NCBI GenBank assembly: GCA_024220505.1
Contig: JAKZZE010000003.1
Coordinates: 2,108,001 to 2,172,000, forward strand
Reading direction: 5' to 3'
Length of the DNA stretch: 64,000 nt
Origin: Rhizopus arrhizus
Lineage: Eukaryota > Mucoromycota > Mucoromycetes > Mucorales > Rhizopodaceae
The position numbers were made by a program, and so were the translations under genes. Positions 32,001-43,566 of this stretch are shown piece after piece (within the stretch, counting starts at the first letter, position 1; every line of letters starts with the position of its first letter). A model generated the notes under the pieces. It was not told where the DNA came from, made no database searches, and saw only the letters and a list, made by a program, of their open reading frames with translations.

Positions 32001-33810
32001 GATAGCTAAAACTTTATCTAAAAGTGAACGTAACTATTCAGCTACTAAGCGAGAATTATTAGCAGTTGTATATGCACTGAAGAGGTTCCATAAGTATTTA
32101 TGGGGAAACAAATTTACCCTATATACAGATCATAAGGCACTCACTTATCTTCACACGCAAAAGATTGCTAACGCTATGCTCATAAATTGGTTTGATACAC
32201 TGCTCCAATATGATTTTAAAGTCGTTCATTTACCAGGTGTAGATAATATTCTCCCTGACACACTTTCTCGTCTATATGAAATTGAAGATCCTGTCAATGA
32301 ACTGGGAGGGGATAAGCTTCATCTTTTGAATAGAGCAGCAGTAAAACTACCCAGTGAAGACAAAGGTGAATACATGACACCTCCGGATCCAGAAGAACGT
32401 AAACTACTTCTTCTACGTGAGCACATTAAAGGACACTTTGGTTCTGATGCAATTTACCATGCTTTAAAACGTAAAGGTATCTACTGGTCTAATCTGAAAA
32501 ATGAAGCCGTAGAACTTGTTAAGAGTTGTATTCCATGTCAACAATTTAACATAATCAAAAAGGGTTATAATCCTCTAAGACCCATTACAGCCACATTACC
32601 TGGAGATAGTTGGGGCATCGACTTAGCTGGTCCCATGAAAACTTCCTTGAATGGCAACAATTACTTATTGATTATGGTTGACATTGCTACACGTTACTGT
32701 GTATTGAAACCCTTGCCTGATAAGCAATCTATGACGATTGTAAAAGCTTTAATCGATGTATTCTCGCATTATGGTTTTCCACGTGTAATCCAATCTGATA
32801 ATGGTGGTGAATTTGTAAATGAGCTTATGCAATTACTTGCTGAAAATGCTGGTTATGACCATAGACTCATATCTAGTTATCATCCCAGAGCTAATGGAGT
32901 AAGTGAACGTTGGGTACAAACAGCTGTAAATGCAATAAAGAAACAAATCGAGGGTGCTAAAGCAGACTGGGATTTATATGTTCCTTCTACACAACTCTAC
33001 TTGAATGGTAAACACAATGAACGTACTAAGACGCCACCCTTCACTTTAATGTACGGTCGTAACATGAATGACTTTGAAGATTTTAGCAAAGAAAAAAATA
33101 AGGCAACTAAAGAAGAAATAAATAAACAACTCCTTCTCAATATAAAAAGAATGACGGAGATTGTGTTCCCTGCCATATATGAACGTACAAAAATAATAAC
33201 AAACAATCAGAAGGAAAAGTTTGATGCGTCACATAAACTAATTACGATCCCTGAAAATAGCTATGTAATGGTAAAAGTAAATATTAAAACCAACAAGTTA
33301 GATCCTAACTATGAAGGACCTTATAAAGTAAAAAGAATTACTCAAGGAGGATCGTATGTACTAGAAGATGAAATGGGTGAATTGTTATCTAAAAACTACC
33401 CACCTTCTGCGTTAAAACTCATCTCACAAGATGAAGTTATATCAACAAATAAATTCTATCAGGTAGAAGCCATTTTAGCACATAAAAAGCTTAAAGGGAA
33501 ATATCTTTATAAGTGCAGATGGAAAGGCTATGATAAGAGCGATGATACCTGGGAGCCTGCCTCTAACTTTACCGATCCTAAATTCATTACAGAATATTGG
33601 CAAAGAGTTGGTATAGTTCCTGAAGATATTAAATATAAATATGACCTTCAAAATAATAAAGGAAGATCTAACAATGTGAAGTTAATAAATACTTCTCATA
33701 CAGGCAAACGAAAGACCAGAACAGATCTTAATGAAAATAGCCACTCTTCTACAACAAGTAGTAATAAATTAAATGGCAATATAAATTCTAAAAGATCTAG
33801 ACGGTATTAG
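29026..33810 (+). CDS. Element C Gag-Pol polyprotein with chromodomain
   Basis: 1594 residues in one frame from MSTTQETPIVDP. By residue: Gag to about 420 with zinc knuckle CTYCRKEWFQGHKC near 382; protease near 483 (ILDTGANFSS); RT near 818 with FVDD; RNase H from about 963 (YVATDASNVGIG) with TDHKAL near 1033; integrase zinc domain at about 1131-1173 and DDE core with GIDLAGP near 1196, IQSDNGGEF near 1254 and Glu near 1291; chromodomain at about 1478-1525 (YLYKCRWKGYDKSDDTWEP). Chromodomains of this kind steer integration to marked chromatin. No stop or shift interrupts the frame, in contrast to the sister copy D. Confidence 0.97.
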   Translation: MSTTQETPIVDPVVTSTPESQSSVVFNITSPLSEPQGSMASKYASEPTPMDTDTATPTPKVMDSTGDIVSRKLRIIENWKNQAKIHFMEYMVLNEDDSDPAAALTAHQKFKDCEEKVNRAKEALKSFTAMFEEVKTPVDGSSNHSLRLVVPNDLPTLQLKGDAIWRKKAECYDSAYDFSNTFETVLRAHGQALNSNWERLLPLCMNPEQVSWCREALLEKSFSWKQVRPMILDHFDTPYRKFLLMVEVGSMCQGTYESNREYSNRFQKMRREAGMEDSTLLAVTYFASLKASVKSVAQLAISSHFGSRLPSSITQIIDLVLASGEDSAFAAKTPHKRARPMNEDERTTRHAGNTSKAPFGTSKVLTNKYKIPMANKGKSKTKPCTYCRKEWFQGHKCNEYLVAKNSNSNNKDNVQINRMAVRTANNNVSDEEDECEINSPLNRMALDCKSKKEKELIVTRDFKSTNDNSITFPILANNRKAITILDTGANFSSVNKKFCFQNNFLIIPPKNNNVIKLADCNSTIKRIGLTEVNIKCNGKSFNHTFEVMNLTNNHDMSIGTDFMSKLGIGLTGLPYKWDDSKVSLDNSKVPEHKFNDFSELLNKVDDEMTELENCPAGSSNEYQQALNYIKPLIQLNQAIPKGSFCTIPESVVSIETPEGVTSYRRPYPVPLAYHKIVQDQIDEWLENGVIKRAPANTEWNSALTVVKKTNAKGEVTGYRVCHDPRHVNALLKSIDRMPLPKISELFEELKGATVYSTLDLKSAFNSLKMNEEHAHKLAFSWNSVQYIPVGTPFGLKHVSSVMQRTMSIALENMSFAKCFVDDIVVASTSIEEHKQHLKQVIDKLTKVNLKLNPDKCTFFQSKINLLGFRISPKGVSLDLRKVANVQEFPVPKTGKDIMRYCGLINYFRPHIPKASTLLAPLDALRNEKSLIKLWNDKHQQCFDNLKKVLLENVILSYPDLNQTFYVATDASNVGIGVILYQKINGKVHYISMIAKTLSKSERNYSATKRELLAVVYALKRFHKYLWGNKFTLYTDHKALTYLHTQKIANAMLINWFDTLLQYDFKVVHLPGVDNILPDTLSRLYEIEDPVNELGGDKLHLLNRAAVKLPSEDKGEYMTPPDPEERKLLLLREHIKGHFGSDAIYHALKRKGIYWSNLKNEAVELVKSCIPCQQFNIIKKGYNPLRPITATLPGDSWGIDLAGPMKTSLNGNNYLLIMVDIATRYCVLKPLPDKQSMTIVKALIDVFSHYGFPRVIQSDNGGEFVNELMQLLAENAGYDHRLISSYHPRANGVSERWVQTAVNAIKKQIEGAKADWDLYVPSTQLYLNGKHNERTKTPPFTLMYGRNMNDFEDFSKEKNKATKEEINKQLLLNIKRMTEIVFPAIYERTKIITNNQKEKFDASHKLITIPENSYVMVKVNIKTNKLDPNYEGPYKVKRITQGGSYVLEDEMGELLSKNYPPSALKLISQDEVISTNKFYQVEAILAHKKLKGKYLYKCRWKGYDKSDDTWEPASNFTDPKFITEYWQRVGIVPEDIKYKYDLQNNKGRSNNVKLINTSHTGKRKTRTDLNENSHSSTTSSNKLNGNINSKRSRRY
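32302..32315 (+). promoter_or_regulatory. Candidate central polypurine tract, element C
   Basis: CTGGGAGGGGATAA lies in the linker between RNase H and integrase and shares 12 bases with the tract CTGGGAGGGGATTA (33817-33830) that directly precedes the 3' LTR. It could prime a second plus strand. Confidence 0.5.
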
Positions 33811-33830
33811 TTATACCTGGGAGGGGATTA

Positions 33831-34393
33831 TGTTGTAGAACAGCGTCTGATCATAACGGACATTGAATAATCACAACTAAAAGAAGTATATTAAAACTGA
33901 TAAATCTTTATCAAATAAAATATATTCTTCTTCTTTTTTATATAAAACTATCACTATTAGATTCATCCTATAAAGTAAACATGAACAATAAATAAGTCAT
34001 GACCTTTATTATTCATCATTTCTGTAAATGAATAATAATGGATCAGGTACCTAGTCAACTATGATCTGACTGGAGGCATTTCATATAAATATATCTTTCC
34101 TCTCAATGAAGACGGGACAATTCTCCCAGATCAGTTAAAGAACAATAAGATCTATAAAACAACGAATTAAAAATTTTCATAATCGATTCAGTGATCATTC
34201 TTCAATCAAACATGTCAATTATTGGATCTACGCTCATAACAACTCATTTACCCGCCAACTGATAGAAGAATATAAATAGTAGACTTTGTAATGACTTCTT
34301 TTTAATAATTAAGATTGTCTTAAATAAAGTTCAGTCTCAAAAAGTATTCTTTGGTTTTTATCGCTACCTTAATTACTTTACCAGAACATAACA
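33831..34393 (+). repeat. 3' LTR of element C
   Basis: 563 bases matching 28429-28991. One visible difference is AATGACTTC here against AATGATTTC in the 5' copy. The polypurine tract ends at 33830. Confidence 0.94.
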
Positions 34394-36759
34394 TAGATGC
34401 TGCATCAGAAAGCGTCTTTACCCTAGGAAATGGAACAAAGCAACCTGCATTAGGAATTATCTATGATGTACCAATTGAAGTAAAAGAAGATATGATCATA
34501 CCTTGTACAATAGAAGTTTTACCAACCTGTCCATCGCATCTTATTATTGGAAACAACTGGTTAAACCGTGCAAAAGCAAAGATAGACTTCAACAGTTCGT
34601 CCTTAAAGGTATCATACAAGAAACAGAAAGCCGAATTGCCTATATCATTTCTCCGCAGAAAAGAAAGCGTACCAAAAATGATTAGTCATACACAAACATA
34701 TCAAAATCCTGTCAGCATGACAAATTCTTCACCCAAACGAGTTCACTTTGAAGATGAGTCATATGAAGATGATAGTACAGAAAGTGGTGATTCTGAAGAA
34801 ATATCTGAAAGCGACGAAGTAAGCGATGAAGACTATACAGCCGAAAATGAATCTTCAGAGGAAGAATTACCTCAAGAACAAATGGAAACTTCATTATTAG
34901 TATTAGATAAAGATATGGAACAATCTATAGAACTAGTACCAGAAGAAAAAGAAAATATTGTTAGAGCACCAAAAGATGGAATGGTTTTGAAAGCATTCAC
35001 ATCAAATACTTTTCGAATTGACAAGCCACCTGGAAATTATCGAAAGCTTACTTACAGCTTTAATATTACTAACGAAGACATCAGTAAAGCCATGGGATAC
35101 TTCGATATAAATTCAAATATTATTATCAACAAAAGAAACGTCGAAATACATATATACAATCGATCAGGAAACAACATATATTTGAAGCCGCATGAAGAAA
35201 TAGGTGTTTTAGAAGAATACGATCTAGAAAACGAAGAGATGATACAAGCATACCAACTCAATAGAAATTATGATTTGTTTGCCATGGAAAAAGATGTAGA
35301 TTCAAATGAAGACACAGAAAATGAAACAATAGATCAAGAAGCCTACGCCAAGCTAGAAATTGGAAAAATTGAAGAAATGACAGAAAAGAAATTAAGAAAA
35401 CTGATATACAAGTACAAGGAGATATTTGACTGGAACAATGACACTATTGGATATACACAATTGATGAAACACAAAATTATAATTGAAGAAAATATACAAC
35501 CTATCAGTCACAGACCTTATCGACTCAGCCCTATCGAATCGGAATACTTGCAAAAAGAATTAGAAAAATATTGCAAATTAGGAGTCATCGCACCCTCAAA
35601 TAGTCCTTGGTCTGCACCTGTTATTTTAGTCAAAAAGAAGAATGGCGAATATCGTATGGTAATTGACTACCGCAAGCTGAATACTGTAACCAAAAAGGAT
35701 TCTTACCCACTACCGAGAATTGATGATCTACTCGACACACTAGGAAAGGCCAAAGTATTTTCCGCCTTAGACATGAGAGCTGGATTTCATCAAGTTCCAA
35801 TGGAAGAAGAAAGCAAAGAGCTAACCGCATTCACAACCAAATTTGGAGTTTATCATTACAATACGTTACCAATGGGATTAGTCAATTCACCAGCAACCTT
35901 TCAAAGATTAATTGATCTCTGCTTCCGACCACTTCTCAACAAATGTTTAGTTGCATATATAGATGATTTGAATGTATATTCTAATGACAACCATGAACAT
36001 CTTCTTCACCTAGAACAAGTATTCAATTGCATTAAAATTGCCAACTTAAAGCTCAATCCAGAGAAATGCTTCTTTTTCAAAGATCATCTGAAGTTTCTTG
36101 GATATATTGTAACTAAAGAAGGGATACAAACTGATCCAAGCAAAATTGAAAAGATTGAAAATTATCCAGTTCCTAAAACACTCACGCAAATAAGAGGGTT
36201 CCTTGGATTGGCCTCATATTATCGAAGATTTATTAAAAATTTTGCAGCAATCGCACGTCCTTTACACGATCAAACCAAAACATCAAAAAGAATACCTTGG
36301 ACTAACAAGACAACCGAATCATTCGAATTGTTAAAGAAATTATTAACACAAGCACCGGTTTTGGCAAGACCTGACTTTAATCGAGACTTTATCTTAGTAA
36401 CAGACGCATCAAGAAATGGTCTTGGATGTATACTGACTCAGTTGGATGAGAACAACCACGAACATCCAATTATATATGCCAGCAGAAGCCTCAAATCAAG
36501 CGAAGGAAACTATGGTGTATCTAAACTTGAATGCTTAGCAGTAATATGGGCAGTCAAAATATTTAGACCATATCTATTGGGAAAAAAATTCACAATTATT
36601 ACCGATCATTCTGCATTAAAAGGTTTACTCAATTCTACAAATCCAACAGGAATCATTGCAAGATGGATCACAATCTTAGCAGAATATGAATACGAAATCA
36701 AATATCGACCTGGAAGAGTCAATGAGAGTGCCGATTTCATGTCTAGACTTGGATACTGA
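34394..36759 (+). pseudogene. Element B Pol, second part (RT and RNase H)
   Basis: Resumes with IDAASESVF directly after C and runs open to 36759. It carries an acidic segment near 34760-34870, RT with YIDDLNVYS near 35960 and RNase H (LVTDASRNGLGC near 36398, TDHSAL near 36605). With the 27673-28428 part it accounts for the whole Pol of A at similar length. The only defect is the C insertion. Confidence 0.92.
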
Positions 36760-36822
36760 ACACTAAAAGCCGCAGCAATATGATTGTCACCTGATACACA
36801 CATTTATTTTATAAAACTACAT

Positions 36823-36907
36823 GGAGGCAGGGAGGGGTAGTTGAAACAACACAAAACACAAAAAAAAAAAAAAAAAAAACTACAATGAAAAAAAAAAAAA
36901 AAAAAAA
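36823..36907 (+). promoter_or_regulatory. Element B purine tract and poly(A) leader before integrase
   Basis: GGAGGCAGGGAGGGGTAG at 36823-36840 matches the tracts in A and E, and two A-runs follow (about 36861-36879 and 36889-36907). The integrase ATG is at 36979, 220 bases after the pol stop. Confidence 0.55.
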
Positions 36908-36978
36908 TCTTACCTGAAACTCATAAAACCACAATACAACCAAATTAAGCAAATTTACCGAGCACAAGAATTACAAAA

Positions 36979-37600
36979 ATGGAAGAACAAAAAATGAACT
37001 TATTAAAGCAATACCTGCATGATCTGAGGATTCCAGACAACATATCTGATAAAATGGTGCGATATCTGAAAAACGAATCAAGCAACTTTACTATATACAA
37101 AGGTACACTATATCGATACAACACCTCAAACGGTATCATTCGCAAAGTATTAAATAAAGAAGAAGCTCAAAGTATAATACACACTTATCACCAACATCCT
37201 TTGGGAGGACATCTTGCTTACAACAACACTCTACACAAGATTGCCACACGATATTATTGGGAAAAAATGGCTCATGACATACAAGAATACGTTAAAAAAT
37301 GCCCAAGATGCCAAGTTCATGGATGCAAAACTCTTAACGAAGAATTGTACCCAGTACCAGTATCAACAAAGCCATTTGACAGAATAGCACTAGATGTTAA
37401 ACATGTTCAGTCATCAAGAACTGGATATCGATATATAATTGTTGGTATCGATTATTTAACGAAATATGTAGAAGCTCGAGCTATACGTTTTCAATCATCA
37501 TCTGAAATTGCCCTGTTTTTATACGAAGAAATTATTTGCCGACATGGATGTCCAACTATCATCGTATCAGACAATGGAAAACCTTTTTTAAGCGACTTGG
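36979..37600 (+). pseudogene. Element B integrase, first part, cut by D
   Basis: Starts MEEQKMNLLKQYLHDL and includes the zinc domain (HQHPLGGHLAYNN, CPRCQVH) and two of the three catalytic acids (ALDVKHV, IVSDNGKPF). It stops at SDL, where D is inserted in inverted orientation, and continues at 43567. Confidence 0.92.
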
Positions 37601-38163
37601 TGTTATGTTCTGGTAAAGTAATTAAGGTAGCGATAAAAACCAAAGAATACTTTTTGAGACTGAACTTTATTAAAGACAATCTTAATTATTAAAAAGAAAT
37701 CATTACAAAGTCTACTATTTATATTCTTCTATCAGTTGGCGGGTAAATGAGTTGTTATGAGCGTAGATCCAATAATTGACATGTTTGATTGAAGAATGAT
37801 CACTGAATCGATTATGAAAATTTTTAATTCGTTGTTTTATAGATCTTATTGTTCTTTAACTGATCTGGGAGAATTGTCCCGTCTTCATTGAGAGGAAAGA
37901 TATATTTATATGAAATGCCTCCAGTCAGATCATAGTTGACTAGGTACCTGATCCATTATTATTCATTTACAGAAATGATGAATAATAAAGGTCATGACTT
38001 ATTTATTGTTCATGTTTACTTTATAGGATGAATCTAATAGTGATAGTTTTATATAAAAAAGAAGAAGAATATATTTTATTTGATAAAGATTTATCAGTTT
38101 TAATATACTTCTTTTAGTTGTGATTATTCAATGTCCGTTATGATCAGACGCTGTTCTACAACA
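37601..38163 (-). repeat. 3' LTR of element D
   Basis: Reverse complement of the C LTR. The polypurine tract (minus strand CTGGGAGGGGATTA, 38164-38177) adjoins it. Confidence 0.94.
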
Positions 38164-38183
38164 TAATCCCCTCCCAGGTATAA

Positions 38184-41100
38184 CTAATACCGTCTAGATC
38201 TTTTAGAATTTATATTGCCATTTAATTTATTACTACTTGTTGTAGAAGAGTGGCTATTTTCATTAAGATCTATTCTGGTCTTTCGTTTGCCTGTATGAGA
38301 AGTATTTATTAACTTCACGTTATTAGATCTTCCTTTATTATTTTGAAGGTCATATCTATATTTAATATCTTCAGGAACTATACCAACTCTTTGCCAATAT
38401 TCTGTAATGAATTTAGGATCGGTAAAGTTAGAGGCAGGCTCCCAGGTATCATCGCTCTTATCATAGCCTTTCCATCTGCACTTATAAAGATATTTGCCTT
38501 TAAGCTTTTTATGTGCTAAGATGGCTTCTACCTGATAGAATTTATTTGTTGATATAACTTCATCTTGTGAGATGAGTTTTAACGCAGAAGGTGGGTAGTT
38601 TTTAGATAACAATTCACCCATTTCATCTTCTAGTACATACGATCCTCCTTGAGTAATTCTTTTTACTTTATAAGGTCCTTCATAGTTAGGATCTAACTTG
38701 TTGGTTTTAATATTTACTTTTACCATTACATAGCTATTTTCAGGGATCGTAATTAGTTTATGTGACGCATCAAACTTTTCCTTCTGATTGTTTGTTATTA
38801 TTTTTGTACGTTCATATATGGCAGGGAACACAATCTCCGTCATTCTTTTTATATTGAGAAGGAGTTGTTTATTTATTTCTTCTTTAGTTGCCTTATTTTT
38901 TTCTTTGCTAAAATCTTCAAAGTCATTCATGTTACGACCGTACATTAAAGTGAAGGGTGGCGTCTTAGTACGTTCATTGTGTTTACCATTCAAGTAGAGT
39001 TGTGTAGAAGGAACATATAAATCCCAGTCTGCTTTAGCACCCTCGATTTGTTTCTTTATTGCATTTACAGCTGTTTGTACCCAACATTCACTTACTCCAT
39101 TAGCTCTGGGATGATAACTAGATATGAGTCTATGGTCATAACCAGCATTTTCAGCAAGTAATTGCATAAGCTCATTTACAAATTCACCACCATTATCAGA
39201 TTGGATTACACGTGGAAAACCATAATGCGAGAATACATCGATTAAAGCTTTTACAATCGTCATAGATTGCTTATCAGGCAAGGGTTTCAATACACAGTAA
39301 CGTGTAGCAATGTCAACCATAATCAATAAGTAATTGTTGCCATTCAAGGAAGTTTTCATGGGACCAGCTAAGTCGATGCCCCAACTATCTCCAGGTAATG
39401 TGGCTGTAATGGGTCTTAGAGGATTATAACCCTTTTTGATTATGTTAAATTGTTGACATGGAATACAACTCTTAACAAGTTCTACGGCTTCATTTTTCAG
39501 ATTAGACCAGTAGATACCTTTACGTTTTAAAGCATGGTAAATTGCATCAGAACCAAAGTGTCCTTTAATGTGCTCACGTAGAAGAAGTAGTTTACGTTCT
39601 TCTGGATCCGGAGGTGTCATGTATTCACCTTTGTCTTCACTGGGTAGTTTTACTGCTGCTCTATTCAAAAGATGAAGCTTATCCCCTCCCAGTTCATTGA
39701 CAGGATCTTCAATTTCATATAGACGAGAAAGTGTGTCAGGGAGAATATTATCTACACCTGGTAAATGAACGACTTTAAAATCATATTGGAGCAGTGTATC
39801 AAACCAATTTATGAGCATAGCGTTAGCAATCTTTTGCGTGTGAAGATAAGTGAGTGCCTTATGATCTGTATATAGGGTAAATTTGTTTCCCCATAAATAC
39901 TTATGGAACCTCTTCAGTGCATATACAACTGCTAATAATTCTCGCTTAGTAGCTGAATAGTTACGTTCACTTTTAGATAAAGTTTTAGCTATCATAGAAA
40001 TATAGTGTACTTTCCCATTTATCTTTTGATACAGAATTACACCTATACCAACGTTAGAGGCATCGGTAGCGACATAGAAAGTTTGATTCAAATCAGGGTA
40101 TGAAAGAATTACATTTTCTAACAATACTTTCTTTAAGTTGTCAAAACATTGTTGGTGTTTATCATTCCATAATTTAATTAATGATTTTTCATTTCTTAAG
40201 GCATCCAGTGGAGCTAACAGTGTAGATGCTTTAGGAATATGAGGACGGAAATAATTTATGAGTCCACAGTATCTCATTATATCCTTTCCAGTTTTGGGGA
40301 CAGGAAATTCTTGCACATTAGCAACTTTACGAAGGTCAAGAGAAACACCTTTAGGAGATATTCTGAAGCCAAGTAAATTAATTTTGCTTTGAAAAAATGT
40401 ACATTTATCAGGATTTAACTTGAGATTTACTTTAGTAAGTTTATCAATTACTTGTTTTAAGTGTTGCTTATGCTCTTCAATGGAAGTAGATGCTACAACT
40501 ATGTCATCAACAAAACATTTAGCAAAGGACATGTTTTCTAATGCGATGCTCATAGTTCTCTGCATTACACTGGATACATGCTTTAGACCAAAAGGAGTAC
40601 CAACAGGTATATACTGTACAGAGTTCCAAGAGAAAGCTAGTTTATGTGCATGCTCTTCATTCATTTTTAAAGAGTTAAAAGCAGATTTAAGATCCAAAGT
40701 GGAATATACAGTTGCTCCTTTCAATTCCTCAAATAGCTCAGAAATTTTAGGCAAGGGCATTCTGTCAATTGACTTTAGAAGAGCATTAACATGTCTGGGA
40801 TCATGGCACACACGGTAACCAGTTACTTCACCCTTAGCATTGGTCTTCTTTACTACAGTCAAAGCTGAGTTCCACTCGGTATTAGCAGGAGCTCTCTTGA
40901 TTACACCATTCTCCAGCCATTCATCTATCTGATCTTGTACTATCTTATGATATGCTAAAGGCACAGGATAGGGACGTCGATAAGATGTGACACCTTCAGG
41001 AGTTTCAATCGAGACAACAGATTCCGGTATAGTACAAAAGGAACCTTTAGGTATTGCTTGATTTAATTGAATTAATGGTTTAATATAGTTTAATGCTTGT

Positions 41101-41633
41101 TGATATTCATTAGATGAACCAGCGGGGCAGTTCTCTAATTCAGTCATCTCATCATCAACTTTATTCAAGAGTTCACTAAAGTCATTGAATTTATGTTCAG
41201 GTACTTTGGAATTGTCTAAAGATACTTTACTATCATCCCATTTGTAAGGAAGACCAGTAAGACCAATACCAAGTTTACTCATAAAATCAGTACCAATACT
41301 CATATCATGATTATTTGTTAAATTCATTACTTCAAAGGTATGATTAAAGGATTTTCCATTACACTTAATGTTTACTTCAGTTAAACCAATTCTCTTAATA
41401 GTAGAGTTACAGTCAGCTAACTTTATGACATTATTATTTTTAGGAGGAATAATTAAAAAATTATTTTGGAAACAAAATTTTTTATTTACAGAAGAAAAAT
41501 TTGCTCCAGTATCCAAGATCGTGATGGCTTTTCTATTGTTTGCAAGTATAGGAAAAGTTATAGAATTATCATTAGTACTTTTAAAGTCTCGAGTAACTAT
41601 TAATTCTTTTTCTTTTTTTAGACTTACAGTCAA
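38184..41633 (-). pseudogene. Element D Pol part, separated from Gag by a frameshift
   Basis: An open frame of 1149 codons covering the end of Gag-Pol from the protease (ILDTGANFSS) through RT (FVDD), RNase H, integrase and chromodomain (YLYKCRWKGYDKSDDTWEP). It matches C with few substitutions, among them SERW to SECW next to the integrase Glu. It has no ATG of its own at the right place; the reading was continuous with Gag until an A6 run became A7 (T7 at 41613-41619). Confidence 0.9.
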
Positions 41634-42969
41634 GTGCCATACGGTTGAGAGGGCTGTTTATTTCACATTCATCCTCTTCATCGGATACATTATTATTTGC
41701 AGTTCTTACGGCCATTCGGTTTATTTGTACATTATCCTTATTGTTACTATTACTATTTTTAGCAACTAGATATTCATTGCACTTATGACCTTGGAACCAT
41801 TCTTTGCGGCAGTAAGTGCATGGCTTGGTTTTAGATTTTCCCTTATTTGCCATGGGTGTCTTATACTTGTTGGTCAATACTTTACTAGTTCCAAAAGGAG
41901 CTTTACTAGTATTGCCAGCATGACGGGTAGTACGTTCATCTTCGTTCATAGGACGAGCACGTTTATGAGGGGTCTTGGCAGCAAAAGCAGAATCTTCACC
42001 AGAGGCAAGTACCAAGTCGATTATTTGAGTAATCGAACTAGGTAAACGAGAACCAAAGTGAGAGGATATCGCTAACTGCGCGACAGACTTGACAGATGCT
42101 TTTAAGGAAGCAAAGTAAGTGACAGCAAGGAGAGTACTGTCTTCCATACCAGCTTCACGACGCATCTTCTGAAAGCGGTTTGAATATTCCCGGTTGCTTT
42201 CGTAAGTGCCTTGACACATGGAACCAACTTCAACCATCAATAAGAACTTGCGGTAAGGGGTGTCGAAGTGATCCAAGATCATAGGGCGGACTTGCTTCCA
42301 AGAAAAACTTTTTTCTAGCAGCGCTTCCCTACACCAAGAGACTTGTTCGGGATTCATACACAAAGGTAACAACCGTTCCCAATTGGAGTTCAAGGCTTGA
42401 CCATGAGCACGCAAGACAGTTTCAAAAGTGTTACAAAAATCGTAAGCACTGTCGTAGCACTCAGCCTTTTTCCTCCAAATTGCATCACCTTTTAATTGCA
42501 ACGTAGGCAGGTCATTTGGTACAACCAAACGAAGAGAATGATTACTTGGACCATCACTTGGGGTCTTCACCTCTTCAAACATAGCAGTGAAGGACTTAAG
42601 AGCCTCCTTTGCTCTGTTCACCTTTTCTTCGCAATCCTTAAATTTCTGATGGGCAGTAAGAGCAGCAGCAGGATCAGAATCATCTTCATTTAAGACCATA
42701 TACTCCATAAAGTGGATCTTGGCTTGATTCTTCCAATTTTCAATGATACGCAGCTTGCGACTTACAATGTCACCAGTGGAGTCCATTACTTTAGGAGTAG
42801 GAGTAGCAGTATCAGTGTCCATGGGGGTAGGTTCAGAAGCATACTTGCTAGCCATACTTCCTTGAGGTTCAGAAAGAGGAGAAGTGATATTAAAGACCAC
42901 AGAGCTTTGACTTTCTGGGGTGCTTGTTACAACAGGGTCAACAATAGGAGTTTCTTGAGTAGTAGACAT
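41581..42969 (-). pseudogene. Element D Gag part, shifted at its C-terminal end
   Basis: 462 codons from MSTTQETPIVDP, identical in layout to the Gag of C, with zinc knuckle CTYCRKEWFQGHKC. After CKSKK the extra A throws the frame into about ten foreign residues and a stop. Gag itself is essentially complete, so D could still make particles while depending on C-type copies for enzymes. Confidence 0.9.
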
Positions 42970-43003
42970 ATTTGCAATAAAGTTTGGAATTCAAAAAGTA
43001 AAA

Positions 43004-43566
43004 TGTTATGTTCTGGTAAAGTAATTAAGGTAGCGATAAAAACCAAAGAATACTTTTTGAGACTGAACTTTATTAAAGACAATCTTAATTATTAAAAAGA
43101 AATCATTACAAAGTCTACTATTTATATTCTTCTATCAGTTGGCGGGTAAATGAGTTGTTATGAGCGTAGATCCAATAATTGACATGTTTGATTGAAGAAT
43201 GATCACTGAATCGATTATGAAAATTTTTAATTCGTTGTTTTATAGATCTTATTGTTCTTTAACTGATCTGGGAGAATTGTCCCGTCTTCATTGAGAGGAA
43301 AGATATATTTATATGAAATGCCTCCAGTCAGATCATAGTTGACTAGGTACCTGATCCATTATTATTCATTTACAGAAATGATGAATAATAAAGGTCATGA
43401 CTTATTTATTGTTCATGTTTACTTTATAGGATGAATCTAATAGTGATAGTTTTATATAAAAAAGAAGAAGAATATATTTTATTTGATAAAGATTTATCAG
43501 TTTTAATATACTTCTTTTAGTTGTGATTATTCAATGTCCGTTATGATCAGACGCTGTTCTACAACA
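43004..43566 (-). repeat. 5' LTR of element D
   Basis: 563 bases, same as its partner at 37601-38163. The self-priming complement seen in C is also present just outside it (42991-43000). Confidence 0.94.

Larger units (their letters stand above)
28429..34393 (+). mobile_element. Element C: full-length Tf1/sushi-like chromovirus
   Basis: 5965 bases with 563-base LTRs (28429-28991 and 33831-34393) that differ by one base as far as I can see. TAGAT at 28424-28428 and 34394-34398 is a 5-base target duplication inside B pol. It encodes one gag-pol frame. The near-identical LTRs and intact frame mark a recent, perhaps still mobile copy. Confidence 0.95.
37601..43566 (-). mobile_element. Element D: inverted sister copy of C
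   Basis: 5966 bases on the minus strand, flanked by CTTGG at 37596-37600 and 43567-43571. It is nearly identical to C: a handful of amino-acid changes and one extra base in an A-run. The two LTRs (37601-38163 and 43004-43566) look identical. Confidence 0.95.
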
